Of a DNA stretch of 48,218 nt, positions 1 to 8,466 are shown piece by piece. The translations under genes were made by a program, and so were the position numbers. The notes below the pieces were generated by a model. It was not told the DNA's origin and did no database searches. It saw only the letters and a list, made by a program, of their open reading frames with translations. Each line of letters starts with the position of its first letter. The stretch's first letter is position 1. The stretch comes from CAMAUF01 sp046152925 (GTDB lineage: Bacteria > Chloroflexota > Dehalococcoidia > Tepidiformales > Tepidiformaceae), in contig JBJXFX010000069.1 in NCBI GenBank assembly GCA_046152925.1, positions 1-48,218 on the forward strand, given 5' to 3'.

Positions 1-1
1 G

Positions 2-994
2 CCGGTCGGCAGCACGCGCTTCGTGCAACGGGTGTTGCACGAAGCGGCTGGCGGTCAGCTCGATCGCGTCACGGTGGCGTCGAATCCGGAATTCCTGCGG
101 GAGGGCCAGGCGGTCCGCGACTTTCTCAACCCAGATCGCATCGTCGTCGGCTGCGATGACCCAGAAGCTGCGGTCAAGGTGAGCGACCTGTACCGATCGA
201 TGCGCGCTCCGGTGATCGTCACCGACCCCGCGTCGGCGGAGATGATCAAGTACGCGTCGAACGCGTTCCTCGCGACCAAGATCTCGTTCATCAACGAGAT
301 CTCCGCGGTCTGCGAGGCGCTCGGCGCGGATGTCGACGCCGTCTCTCGGGGCATGGGCCTGGACCGGCGGATCGGCAGCCAGTTCTTGAAGGCTGGGCTC
401 GGCTGGGGCGGTAGCTGCTTCCCCAAAGACGTGAAGGCGCTCGCGCACATGGCCGCCGTCCATGGCGCCCATCCGCAACTCCTACGGTCCGTGATGGACA
501 TCAACAGCGACCAGCGCCTTCGGGTGGTGCAGAAGGTGCGCCAGCTCGTGGGCGGGCTTGATGGAGTTCGGGTAGCAGTCCTTGGAGCCGCTTTCAAGCC
601 CGACACCGACGACATCCGGAACAGCCCGGCCATTGACCTCGTGGCGCTCCTCACGCTGGAGGGGGCCAACGTCCGTGTCTACGACCCGGTGGTGCCGGCC
701 GAACGCCTCGCCATGGCACTGCCGCGGACCACGGTGGCCGAGTCGCTGCTGAGCGCCGTCGCCGGGGCCGAGATCGTGGTGATCGCGACGGAGTGGGAAG
801 AGTTCCGCAGGATGGACCTCCGGGCCGCAGGAGCAGCCGTCGCGCGCCGAAACTTGGTGGACACGCGCAACTGTATCGACCCACGGGCGGCGAGCGACGC
901 AGGGTGGACCTACCGCTGCGTCGGCCGGCCGGGCGCCGAGCAGGACCAGCAGCCGTCGCATGGGGCCGTGCTTGTGGCCGGCGGTGGCCAGTAA
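2..994 (+). CDS. ugd: UDP-glucose 6-dehydrogenase, C-terminal three quarters (5' end outside window)
   Basis: Oxidises UDP-glucose to UDP-glucuronate in the cytoplasm, giving an acidic sugar donor for polysaccharide synthesis. The frame is open to the window edge and begins PVGSTRFV, which corresponds to the conserved PVGST/PVGTT segment inside this family, so the Rossmann NAD-binding N-terminus is missing only because the window starts here; the GTG at 23 is not the real start. The catalytic motif GWGGSCFPKD is present (Cys codon 416-418), as are the central SNAFLATKISFINE segment and the C-terminal KPDTDDIRNSPA motif. The stop overlaps the ATG of the next gene (TAATG), so the two are probably co-translated. 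A UDP-ManNAc dehydrogenase is a less likely alternative. Confidence 0.93.
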   Translation, partial: PVGSTRFVQRVLHEAAGGQLDRVTVASNPEFLREGQAVRDFLNPDRIVVGCDDPEAAVKVSDLYRSMRAPVIVTDPASAEMIKYASNAFLATKISFINEISAVCEALGADVDAVSRGMGLDRRIGSQFLKAGLGWGGSCFPKDVKALAHMAAVHGAHPQLLRSVMDINSDQRLRVVQKVRQLVGGLDGVRVAVLGAAFKPDTDDIRNSPAIDLVALLTLEGANVRVYDPVVPAERLAMALPRTTVAESLLSAVAGAEIVVIATEWEEFRRMDLRAAGAAVARRNLVDTRNCIDPRAASDAGWTYRCVGRPGAEQDQQPSHGAVLVAGGGQ

Positions 995-1695
995 TGGCCG
1001 CGCCGCCCGTCGCCCGCCCCGGCACAGGTTCGCCGGCGGTCGAGGTCCGGCCCCTTGGGCCGACCCTCGAGTCGACGATCGCGCCGTTCGTGAAAGAGAC
1101 GCCGCCCTGGAAGCGCGCGATGGACGTGGTTGGGGCTGCAGCCGGCCTGACCGTGCTCTTCCCGGTCCTCGTCCTGATCGGGCTGGCGGTCATGCTCGAC
1201 AGCCGCGGCGGCCCGCTGTTCGGCCAGACGCGCGTCGGCAAAGGCGGCCGGACGTTCACCTGCTGGAAGTTCCGCTCCATGGTCCGGGACGCTGAATCAC
1301 TTCAAGCGGCGCTCCTCGACCAAAACGAGGCGCACGGCCACATCTTCAAGATGAAGGACGACCCCCGGCGGACCCGCGTTGGGCGCTTCCTGCGCAAGAC
1401 GAGCCTCGACGAGCTCCCGCAGCTCTGGAACGTGCTGCTCGGTGAAATGAGTCTGGTAGGCCCGCGCCCGCCGCTTCCTTCGGAGGTGGCGCGGTACGAA
1501 CGGCACCAGCTCTTTCGCCTCACGGTCGCGCCCGGGATTACCGGCCTCTGGCAGGTCACGCTGCGAGGCCAACACGACTTCGCCGACATGGTCGCGCTGG
1601 ACGTGGCCTACGCGCGGAAGCTGCGGCTGCGCGATGACCTGCGCATTCTCTGGCGGACGGTCGGGACGGTGCTCCGCGGCTCCGGCTCCTGCTAA
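994..1695 (+). CDS. Polyprenyl-phosphate sugar-1-phosphate transferase (priming transferase)
   Basis: A 233-residue membrane enzyme that should move a sugar-1-phosphate from a UDP-sugar to undecaprenyl phosphate, the first membrane step of exopolysaccharide repeat-unit assembly. After about 45 residues the family core begins: WKRAMDVVGAAAG leading into one hydrophobic membrane segment, then GGPLFGQTRVGKGGRTF, CWKFRSM, LRKTSLDELPQLWNVLLGEMSLVGPRPP and APGITGLWQV, all hallmarks of the WcaJ/WbaP/PglC superfamily. The size fits the short form, with only the catalytic domain and no multi-spanning N-terminus. The ATG at 994 overlaps the upstream stop; the same frame is open further upstream, but that part lies inside the dehydrogenase gene. 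Sugar specificity cannot be read. Confidence 0.93.
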   Translation: MAAPPVARPGTGSPAVEVRPLGPTLESTIAPFVKETPPWKRAMDVVGAAAGLTVLFPVLVLIGLAVMLDSRGGPLFGQTRVGKGGRTFTCWKFRSMVRDAESLQAALLDQNEAHGHIFKMKDDPRRTRVGRFLRKTSLDELPQLWNVLLGEMSLVGPRPPLPSEVARYERHQLFRLTVAPGITGLWQVTLRGQHDFADMVALDVAYARKLRLRDDLRILWRTVGTVLRGSGSC

Positions 1696-1786
1696 CGGCT
1701 GATCGCGCCCGCCCATCCTCGCAAGCTCAACGTCCCCTCCACCGGGGTTCCGTACGGTGGACACCAGGGAACCAAGGAGTGGCACG

Positions 1787-2845
1787 GTGATCCCCCGCAA
1801 GCTCGCTGAGACTGTCTTTCGCAACTGGTGGCTCGCCATCCTCCCGGCGCTGATTGCGCCGGCCCTCGTGCTTGCGACGCAGCGCCATGCTGTGGTGTTC
1901 GAGTCGTCCGCCACCGCCTGGGTTGCGGAGGGTTCGCCGTTCCCGCAAGAGAGCACCCGCCGCTACGACCCCGACGCCACGCTCGCGAGCGACCAGGTCC
2001 AGGTCATCGTGGACCTCCTGAGCACGCGCGCCTTTCGCGAGGAGGCTGCCGAACTGGCTGGTCTAACCACCGGCGCCGACTCGAGTGGAGCGCGGGCGTT
2101 GGCTGGCGAGTACCTCGGCCGCCAAGTGGCCGTTTTCGCGGCCGGCCCAAACCTCGTCGCACTTGAGGCGAGCGCCGATCGCCCAGATGAGGCTCAGAAG
2201 ATGGTCGCGGCCGTGATCGCCGCCTACGAGCGACGGCTGAAGGAGAGCGCCGACGAACGGGCGACCGTGTCGGTGGCGTTCTTCGCCAGCCAGGTGCGCA
2301 CGTCGCAAGACGAGCTGGTCCGCGTCCAATCGGAGCTCCAGACCTATCGCAATACGCTGCCGGCCGCCGCCGTCGCGGCCTCCCCGGAGTTCACCCGTTT
2401 GCAGAGCCGGGTTGATGCGCAAGTCCGCGTCGTCGAACGGCTGGTGGAAGCTCTGACGCAGGCCGAACTCAACGCGGCTTCGGGAGCGGGGGCCGCGGCG
2501 ACGTCGTTCACCGTCCAGGATGTCGCCTCGCTTCCCAGCGCGCCGCTCGGCCAGAGCATGAAGGACCGCGCCACCCTTCCGGCTGCGGCGGTGGTCCTTG
2601 GCGCGCTCTTTGGGTGCGCGTTGCTCTACCTCCGCTACCGCGGCGACCACAGCATCCGCTCGGCGGAGGACGTGGCGGGCCTCGGCGTCCCGATCCTGGC
2701 GCACATCCCGGAGCTGAACGACGCGGTGGGAAACCACGCGGCGGCCGGCTATCTCGCGGGCCTCCGGCCATCGCGCCGTGACCTCGCTCGCCGCGCTGCA
2801 GCCGCGATCTCGCCGTTCCACTCACGCATCAAGGCGGCATCCTGA
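1787..2845 (+). CDS. Wzz-like polysaccharide chain-length determinant
   Basis: A 352-residue inner-membrane protein of the polysaccharide co-polymerase type, which sets chain length and works with the Wzy polymerase and a tyrosine-kinase-like ATPase. The architecture is visible: an N-terminal membrane helix (WWLAILPALIAPALVLA), a long extracytoplasmic part rich in Ala, Glu, Gln and Arg with coiled-coil character, and a second membrane helix (LPAAAVVLGALFGCALLYL) before a short cytoplasmic tail. I chose the GTG at 1787 because AAGGAG lies seven bases upstream at 1774-1779; the in-frame GTG at 1757 has no such site. The stop overlaps the next ATG (TGATG), coupling it to the CpsD-like gene. A proline-rich motif before the second helix, usual in Wzz, is only weakly present. 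Confidence 0.82.
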   Translation: MIPRKLAETVFRNWWLAILPALIAPALVLATQRHAVVFESSATAWVAEGSPFPQESTRRYDPDATLASDQVQVIVDLLSTRAFREEAAELAGLTTGADSSGARALAGEYLGRQVAVFAAGPNLVALEASADRPDEAQKMVAAVIAAYERRLKESADERATVSVAFFASQVRTSQDELVRVQSELQTYRNTLPAAAVAASPEFTRLQSRVDAQVRVVERLVEALTQAELNAASGAGAAATSFTVQDVASLPSAPLGQSMKDRATLPAAAVVLGALFGCALLYLRYRGDHSIRSAEDVAGLGVPILAHIPELNDAVGNHAAAGYLAGLRPSRRDLARRAAAAISPFHSRIKAAS

Positions 2846-3621
2846 TGAGCAGCCTGCATGCAGCGACGCTCGACCTCACCGAAGCGATCCGCGAGGTCCA
2901 ACTCATGGCCGGAATCACCGACCGCGGGGCTTCAACACTGCGCGTGGCGCGGCGCGGGCAGGCTGCATGGAAGCCCGACCCGGCCGTCCCGTTCCTCGAA
3001 CGCGGCCTGAAGGGCGTGAAACAGCTTAGCCCGGAGGTCGCGCCGGCAGTCCAACCCGCCGTGATCGGAGTGACGAGCGTCGGGCGGCGGGAAGGGAAGA
3101 CAACGCTCGCGATGGCGCTGGCCAACTCACTCGCCCACGACTGGGGGGCCCGTGTTGTCTTGGTCGACGCCGACTTCGCCACGCACTCCATTGGGCCGGA
3201 GTACGGCCTTGGTCGGCGGCCCGGCTTGAGCGACGTCATCCTCGGGAATGTGCCGCTCGAAGCCGCCGTCCAGCGCTTCGGTTCGGCGCCACTTTCGGTG
3301 GTGACCGCCGGGCTGGCGCCGATCGACGCTGCCTGGGCCGCCCGCTCCGAGGCGCTCGCCGCGGCAGTCGGGACCCTGAAGCGCTGGAACACCTTCGTGG
3401 TGCTGGACCTCCCGGCGGTCGAAGGCTCCGCCGACGGCCCGGTGCTTGCCCAACACTGCGATGGCGTGCTCGTCGTCGCGCGCGCGGGGAAGACGGACCG
3501 GCGCGACCTGGAGCGGGCGTTGCTCCTGCTCCGCGATGCGAACCTGCTGGGCGTCGTCGTCAACCGCTACCAGTCGAATGTCCCGCGGTGGGCCGAGCGC
3601 TGGCTCGCCCTCGCGCAGTGA
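2845..3621 (+). CDS. CpsD/CapB-like P-loop ATPase of polysaccharide export
   Basis: A 258-residue cytoplasmic ATPase related to bacterial tyrosine kinases (BY-kinases) and ParA/MinD proteins. It has a Walker A region (TSVGRREGKTTLAMALANS), the second Asp motif RVVLVDADF and a hydrophobic strand with VLDLPAVEGSAD in the Walker B position. In Gram-positive-type systems such a separate ATPase is activated by the cytoplasmic tail of its Wzz partner, encoded here immediately upstream with an overlapping start. Unlike CpsD/CapB it has no terminal tyrosine cluster; the C-terminus ends in RWLALAQ and only a lone Tyr is seen nearby. It may therefore act as an ATPase switch without autophosphorylation. 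The role is inferred from context and fold. Confidence 0.8.
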   Translation: MSSLHAATLDLTEAIREVQLMAGITDRGASTLRVARRGQAAWKPDPAVPFLERGLKGVKQLSPEVAPAVQPAVIGVTSVGRREGKTTLAMALANSLAHDWGARVVLVDADFATHSIGPEYGLGRRPGLSDVILGNVPLEAAVQRFGSAPLSVVTAGLAPIDAAWAARSEALAAAVGTLKRWNTFVVLDLPAVEGSADGPVLAQHCDGVLVVARAGKTDRRDLERALLLLRDANLLGVVVNRYQSNVPRWAERWLALAQ

Positions 3622-3628
3622 GGCGGCC

Positions 3629-3775
3629 ATGGTAGCGATCGCGGCCATCGTGGGGCTCTCGATGCTGTTGGCGAGCCGTCCGGCCCGGAACCTGTTTCGC
3701 GGCGAGTCGGCGCCGGCGGCAGTTGGTGCAGGCGCTGCACTGGTCATCCTGCTCGCGCTGACGAAGGCAGGTTGA
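3629..3775 (+). CDS. Small membrane protein, 48 residues
   Basis: A short reading frame between the CpsD-like ATPase and the polymerase/ligase, starting at ATG 3629, seven bases after the upstream stop. It ends at 3775, just before the next gene's ATG at 3778. The product is two hydrophobic stretches (VAIAAIVGLSMLLAS and AAVGAGAALVILLALT) joined by a short basic loop (RPARNLFRGES), i.e. a likely two-helix membrane hairpin. The tight fit inside the operon and the membrane composition support it as real. No family is recognised; a subunit or regulator of the polymerase/export machine is a guess from position. Confidence 0.55.
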   Translation: MVAIAAIVGLSMLLASRPARNLFRGESAPAAVGAGAALVILLALTKAG

Positions 3776-3777
3776 TC

Positions 3778-5223
3778 ATGGAAGCCGCCGCTCGGGCGTT
3801 TCCGGTCTTCCCAACGATCCCAATCCGCGGCGCCGGACTGGTCCTCGCATGCGGCTCCGTCGCAGCGGCGCTCGTCCTCGTGGTGGGCACCACCGCCGTG
3901 GTCGCCGTGTTCGGGATCGGCGTGCTCGCTGGCCTCTTTCTCAAGCCTCGGGCCGGCGCGCACCTCGTCCTCGGCGTGGCGATCGCGCTCGATCCCGGAG
4001 GTTTCGGCTTCTTCCATCTGTTCGCGGACCCCTTCTGGAAGCTCCCGCCTTCTGTGGCCGACGCACTGCCGCTCAAGACCAACCCGTTCGAGTTACTGGT
4101 GGCGTGGCTCGCCGTGGTTGTGACCGTGCGGGGCATCCGCGCTGCGTCCCCTGGGCTTCCGGGACTTGTCTGGCTCGTGCCCTGCATCTTGTTTTCGGGC
4201 CTTGCGTGGGGCGCGATGAACGGCGGAGATGTTGCGTTGGCTTACCACGAGGCCCGCGGCCTGATCTTCGCGACGCTTGCCTTTTACGTCCTGATCCGCG
4301 TCGGGCCGCCGAAAGAGGAGACGCTCACGCGTGCGGCCTTCGTGGTCTTCGCCTCCCTTGCCTGCGCGACCATCCTCCGCTGGGTGCTGTATCTCCGGGG
4401 CGGCGCTGTCCCGCTCGAGCATTGGTTCGACCACGAGACGGGGCTGTTTCTTGCGCTGGGCTTTGTTGTCGCGTGCGTCGCCGCGTTGCAGGCGAAGACG
4501 CCCAGCGGGCGGGCGGCCGCCGTCGGCCTCGCCCTTCTCACTTTGGTTGCGGTTGCGATGACCGGGAGGCGAAGCGCGATCCTCGGGGTCGGCGCAGGAG
4601 TCTTGATCGTCGGTTGGCTCGTGATGCCAAAGCGGCCGGCGCTGCTCGTGGGTCTGGCCGTGCCTGCGCTGCTGGTCATGGCCGGCTACCTCTCGGTCTA
4701 CTGGGAAGGCCACACGGGGCCTCTCGCAGAGCCGGCACGAGCCGTCCGGTCGCAGGTCGACCCCGACGCGCGCGACCGGAGCTCGGATGAGTACCGCACG
4801 ATTGAACGCGAGAACGTGCAGCGCACCTTGCGGGGGACGCCGCTGTTTGGGGTGGGGTTCGGTAACCCTTATGAGCAGTTCGAAAAGCTCCCCACCTTGG
4901 CACTCTGGCCGCTGCAGTTCCACACGCCCCACCAGAATCTCCTCTGGCTCTGGCTGAAGATGGGGATCGTGGGCGCGGCCGTGCTGGTCGGACTCTGGAT
5001 AACGGCGTTCAGGCGGTGCGTCATCGCCTGCCGGTCGGCTGCGGCGGGTTCGCTACCAGCGGTGCCGCTCTGTCTCGCTGCGGGACTGTTGATGGCGCTG
5101 ACCTACGCACGCGTCGACATGGCGTTTGTCGGTTCGCGAAGCGCGGTGTTTTGCGCCGTCCTGCTGGCACTCGCGTTCCAATTCGTCGGCCGCGATGGCC
5201 GGCCACAGGAAGGTCCGCAATGA
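3778..5223 (+). CDS. O-antigen ligase/polymerase-like membrane protein (Wzy/WaaL type)
   Basis: A 481-residue polytopic membrane protein with about ten to twelve hydrophobic segments and a large extracytoplasmic loop toward the C-terminus (roughly residues 310-385), containing charged residues and the segment GVGFGNPYEQF followed by FHTPHQNLLWLWLKMGIVG. The H-x-N-x-(L/W) pattern just before a helix is typical of the Wzy_C (O-antigen ligase) family. In this operon, with a priming transferase, Wzz-like protein and flippase, it most likely polymerises repeat units at the outer face of the membrane. ATG 3778 is chosen over TTG 3772. The stop TGA overlaps the ATG of the next gene (ATGA). Ligase versus polymerase cannot be decided from sequence. 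Confidence 0.8.
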   Translation: MEAAARAFPVFPTIPIRGAGLVLACGSVAAALVLVVGTTAVVAVFGIGVLAGLFLKPRAGAHLVLGVAIALDPGGFGFFHLFADPFWKLPPSVADALPLKTNPFELLVAWLAVVVTVRGIRAASPGLPGLVWLVPCILFSGLAWGAMNGGDVALAYHEARGLIFATLAFYVLIRVGPPKEETLTRAAFVVFASLACATILRWVLYLRGGAVPLEHWFDHETGLFLALGFVVACVAALQAKTPSGRAAAVGLALLTLVAVAMTGRRSAILGVGAGVLIVGWLVMPKRPALLVGLAVPALLVMAGYLSVYWEGHTGPLAEPARAVRSQVDPDARDRSSDEYRTIERENVQRTLRGTPLFGVGFGNPYEQFEKLPTLALWPLQFHTPHQNLLWLWLKMGIVGAAVLVGLWITAFRRCVIACRSAAAGSLPAVPLCLAAGLLMALTYARVDMAFVGSRSAVFCAVLLALAFQFVGRDGRPQEGPQ

Positions 5224-6221
5224 GCCTGATCGATGTCGTTATCCCAACCTTCAACCGGCAGGCGCGCCTCCGGAGGACGCTGCTCGCGTTGGCCAACCAG
5301 TCCTTCCAGGACTTTCGCGTGATCGTTGCGGATGACGGAAGCAGCCCGTCCGTCGCTGGCGAACTTGGAGGTGACCAGTTCGGGCTGCGCCGCCTCGACA
5401 TCGTGACGGGTCCGGGCAACGCGGGGCCAGCGACGGCACGTAATCGTGCCGTCGCCGCCGGGTCGGCGCCCTTCATCGCGTTTGTCGACGACGATGTCGA
5501 CCCCGCGCCCGAGTGGCTGCGGGCGCACCTCTCCGTGATGGCTGAAGGGGGCGCTGTCGCCTCGTTTGGGCCGCTCCTTCCGCCCGCGGGTTGGCGCCCC
5601 ACGCCCTGGAACCTCTGGGAGGCGAGAACCCTGCAACGTGAGTACGAGCGCATGGAGGCGGGCGTTTATCAGCCGACGTGGCGGCAGTTCTTCACCGGGA
5701 ACGCCTTGCTCCGGCGGGAGGACCTGCAGGCGGTGGGGGGCTTCGACGCGCGCCTGCGCCGGGCAGAGGATATTGAGCTGGCGTTGCGGTTGCACCGCAT
5801 TGGCTGCCGGTTCGCTTTTCAGCCGGGGGCCATCGGCTGGCACGATGCTCGGCGCACGCAAGAGAGCTGGCTCCGCATCCCGCGGGAGTACGCAGAGGTG
5901 GACCGGCTGCTGGAGCGCGAGCATCCCGACCTTGCCTGGGCTACGACCGTCGCCGAGGAGCGGGCGTCGCGGCCCAGGGCCGTACGAGTCCTGCGCCCGG
6001 CCGCCGGCCGTTCGATGCTGCGCGCCGCGGTAACCGCGGGCCTGATGCGCCTGGCGACATCGGCCCTTGCGGCGGGCAGCGAGCGAGTGGCCCTTGCGGC
6101 CTGTAGCGTGGCCTACGACTTCGAGTATTCGGCGGCCTATCGCGCCGCAGCTCACGGGCCGGTCACGCCACCGCGCCCCCGGAAACCGGGGATCAACGCC
6201 GCCTCAACCCCGCTCACGTAA
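5220..6221 (+). CDS. Family 2 glycosyltransferase
   Basis: A 333-residue GT-A fold transferase. The N-terminus IDVVIPTFNRQARLRRTLLAL is a textbook GT2 nucleotide-sugar-binding start, followed by VIVADDGSS, GPATARNRAV and the metal-binding FVDDDVDP motif near residue 100. RRAEDIELALRLHRIG further on supplies the ED motif with the likely catalytic base. It presumably adds one sugar to the lipid-linked repeat unit at the cytoplasmic face. The frame is open far upstream, but ATG 5220 overlaps the upstream stop as ATGA, which fixes the start. Donor and acceptor are unknown. Confidence 0.88.
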   Translation: MSLIDVVIPTFNRQARLRRTLLALANQSFQDFRVIVADDGSSPSVAGELGGDQFGLRRLDIVTGPGNAGPATARNRAVAAGSAPFIAFVDDDVDPAPEWLRAHLSVMAEGGAVASFGPLLPPAGWRPTPWNLWEARTLQREYERMEAGVYQPTWRQFFTGNALLRREDLQAVGGFDARLRRAEDIELALRLHRIGCRFAFQPGAIGWHDARRTQESWLRIPREYAEVDRLLEREHPDLAWATTVAEERASRPRAVRVLRPAAGRSMLRAAVTAGLMRLATSALAAGSERVALAACSVAYDFEYSAAYRAAAHGPVTPPRPRKPGINAASTPLT

Positions 6222-6259
6222 GGTGGCAACCTGGTGGATCGGCCACCAAGGGGGCGGAC

Positions 6260-7300
6260 GTGGACTCTCCGGCGTTGGCACTCTGCCTCGAGCAGACGCT
6301 CGGGCACCGGGCGCACTGCCTGAACTTGGAGGCTGCCGCGAGGGAGCGCGCTTCCGTGCGGTCGCTCCGCGTGAACTTTCCCGCGCACCGGCGCCTGCCC
6401 GTCCCGTGGGCCGCGCGCGGGAGTCTCGGGGCGTGGCGGCAAGTGGTCCGCGGGCGCTTCGCCGCGACCCTCTTTCACACCCCAACGATTGCGCTGCTCG
6501 CGCCGATGGCGACACGCCGCCGGCCGTACATCCTGAGCCTCGACGCGACCCCGGCCCAGGTGGACGCGATGGGAGAGTGGTACGCGCATCGCCGTGGCTC
6601 AGCCTTCGTAGAGGCGGCAAAGCGGAAGGCGTACGCCGCGGTCTTCCGGCGCGCCTCGGGCGTGGTCTCGTGGTCGCGCTGGGCGCTCGCCTCGCTCGAA
6701 CGCGATTACGGCTATCAAGCGATCGACCCGCTGGTCGCCCATCCCGGCGCCCCTGCGGGCTTCTTCGCGATCGACCGGGCGGCGCGCCGGCCCGGTCCGG
6801 TCCGAGTACTGTTCGTCGGCGGCGACTTCCGCCGCAAGGGCGGCGACGTGCTCCTGGAGGCGGCTTCGCTGCTGGGCGGCCGCGTCGAAGTCACGTTGGT
6901 CACGGAGGCGGCGATCCAGCCCTGCGATGGCGTCCGCGTCCTCAGTGGGATTACGCCCGGCACAGACGCCCTGCGCGCGGCCTATGCCGACGCCGACATC
7001 TTCTGCCTCCCGACGCGCGGCGACTGCACGCCGATCGTCCTCGGTGAAGCGATGGCCGCCGGCCTTCCGGTGGTCACGACCTCCGTCGGCTCGAACGCGG
7101 AGACGGTCCGCGATGGGGTCACGGGCCTGCTCGTGCCCGTCGGCGACGCCCGCGCTACGGAGACCGCGCTCGCCGGCCTTGTGGATGACGAAGCGCTGCG
7201 GCTCCGGTTCGGCCGTGCCGCCCGCGCGATCGCCCGCGACGAAATGGACGCCGCCGTGAACGCAAACCGCATTCTCGACTATCTCGCGAAGGTGGCGTGA
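6260..7300 (+). CDS. Family 4 glycosyltransferase
   Basis: A 346-residue GT-B fold retaining glycosyltransferase. Visible marks are the C-terminal-domain start VRVLFVGGDFRRKGGDVLLEA and the donor-site region YADADIFCLPTRGDCTPIVLGEAMAAGLPVV, whose E-x7-E-type spacing (GDCTPIVLGE) is characteristic of GT4; TTSVGSNAETV and GLLVPVGD follow. The start is GTG 6260 with AAGGGGG at 6248-6254. The stop overlaps the next start (TGATG), so it is coupled to the following GT4. Role: one step of repeat-unit assembly; sugar specificity unknown. Confidence 0.87.
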   Translation: MDSPALALCLEQTLGHRAHCLNLEAAARERASVRSLRVNFPAHRRLPVPWAARGSLGAWRQVVRGRFAATLFHTPTIALLAPMATRRRPYILSLDATPAQVDAMGEWYAHRRGSAFVEAAKRKAYAAVFRRASGVVSWSRWALASLERDYGYQAIDPLVAHPGAPAGFFAIDRAARRPGPVRVLFVGGDFRRKGGDVLLEAASLLGGRVEVTLVTEAAIQPCDGVRVLSGITPGTDALRAAYADADIFCLPTRGDCTPIVLGEAMAAGLPVVTTSVGSNAETVRDGVTGLLVPVGDARATETALAGLVDDEALRLRFGRAARAIARDEMDAAVNANRILDYLAKVA

Positions 7301-8466
7301 TGGCCCGTCCGTCCGTCCGGATGCTCGTGAGCGCTTCCCAGGCGCAGGCGCAGCGGCTGCGCGAAGCAGGCCCGCGCCGCGACTTCTGGGAGTTGGCGGC
7401 CGCGACCGCCGCCCGGATCGAATACGCGAGCGACGGGTCTGGCCGCCGGGGTTGGTCCCGGAGGCTCCTCGGCCCGCATGTACGGCAAGCCTGGCGTGCT
7501 GCAAGCGGCGCGCCGTCCGATGTGGTGTTTGCCGATGGGGAGCACGTCGGGCTCCCGTATGCCCTCGCCGCCTTCGCGCGGGGAAAACGCGACACACGGC
7601 TGGTGATGCTGGGACATCTCGTTTCGCGGCCCTGGAAGCTCGCCATGATTTGGGTTGCCAGCCGGGTTGGGCCGCGGGGAGTGCTCTTCGTGCACAGCAC
7701 GGTCCAGGCTTCCCAGGCGCGGCGCTTCGCCTCGGGCCGATGGCAGGTCGAACTGATCCCGTACCAGGTCGACCCGGACTATTGGACGCCCGACGACGGC
7801 CCGCAGCGCACTCGTCGGCCACTCGTGCTGGCAGTTGGCGCCGAAAACCGGGATTACGCGACCCTGATCAAGGCGGTCGAAGGGCTGGCGGTCGACGTGC
7901 TCATCGCAGGCGCGAGCCATTGGGCCCGAGCCGGTCATGGCCCGGTAGGCGAGGCGAGCAACGTCCGCTTTCTCAGCGAGGCGCTCGATTATGGCTCGCT
8001 CCGCGCCGTCTACCACCAGGCCGACGTCGTGGTCGTTCCGTTGCTCGATGTCCCCAACCAGTCTGGGGTGACGACCATCCTCGAAGCGATGGCCGTTGGC
8101 CGTCCGGTCATCGTCACCGCGACGGAGGGGCAGCGCGAGGTTGTCACGGGGCCGCTCGTCACCTCTGACGGCGTGTTCGACATGGCGGCGACGGAGGATC
8201 GCGGGCCGCAGAACTTCTCCCCAGGCGCGTTACCCGAAGCGCCGACGGGGTTGTACGTGGCCCCAGGCGACGACACCGCCCTACGCTCCGCACTTCGCTG
8301 GGTGCTCTCACACCCGTTGGAAGCGGCCGAAATGGGCACACGGGCGCGGTTCGCGGTGCTTCGGCACTTCACGATCGAGCGCTTCGTGGCCCGCCTTGCG
8401 GAGGCGTGCGCCGAGCGGGACGACCCGCTCCCACGAGCGCGCCCACAACGTGTGCGGACGTCGTGA
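7300..8466 (+). CDS. Family 4-like glycosyltransferase
   Basis: A 388-residue GT-B protein. The C-terminal half shows RRPLVLAVGAENRDYATLIKAVEGL, then YHQADVVVVPLLDVPNQSGVTTILEAMAVGRPVIVT, a donor-binding segment with the conserved TILEAMA core, and a terminal helix reaching back to the N-domain. The N-terminal half is more divergent, as usual for the acceptor domain. ATG 7300 overlaps the previous stop (TGATG); GTG 7297 in the same frame is the alternative. The end overlaps the next gene by a GTGA. It belongs to the exopolysaccharide assembly set by position; substrate unknown. Confidence 0.82.
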   Translation: MARPSVRMLVSASQAQAQRLREAGPRRDFWELAAATAARIEYASDGSGRRGWSRRLLGPHVRQAWRAASGAPSDVVFADGEHVGLPYALAAFARGKRDTRLVMLGHLVSRPWKLAMIWVASRVGPRGVLFVHSTVQASQARRFASGRWQVELIPYQVDPDYWTPDDGPQRTRRPLVLAVGAENRDYATLIKAVEGLAVDVLIAGASHWARAGHGPVGEASNVRFLSEALDYGSLRAVYHQADVVVVPLLDVPNQSGVTTILEAMAVGRPVIVTATEGQREVVTGPLVTSDGVFDMAATEDRGPQNFSPGALPEAPTGLYVAPGDDTALRSALRWVLSHPLEAAEMGTRARFAVLRHFTIERFVARLAEACAERDDPLPRARPQRVRTS

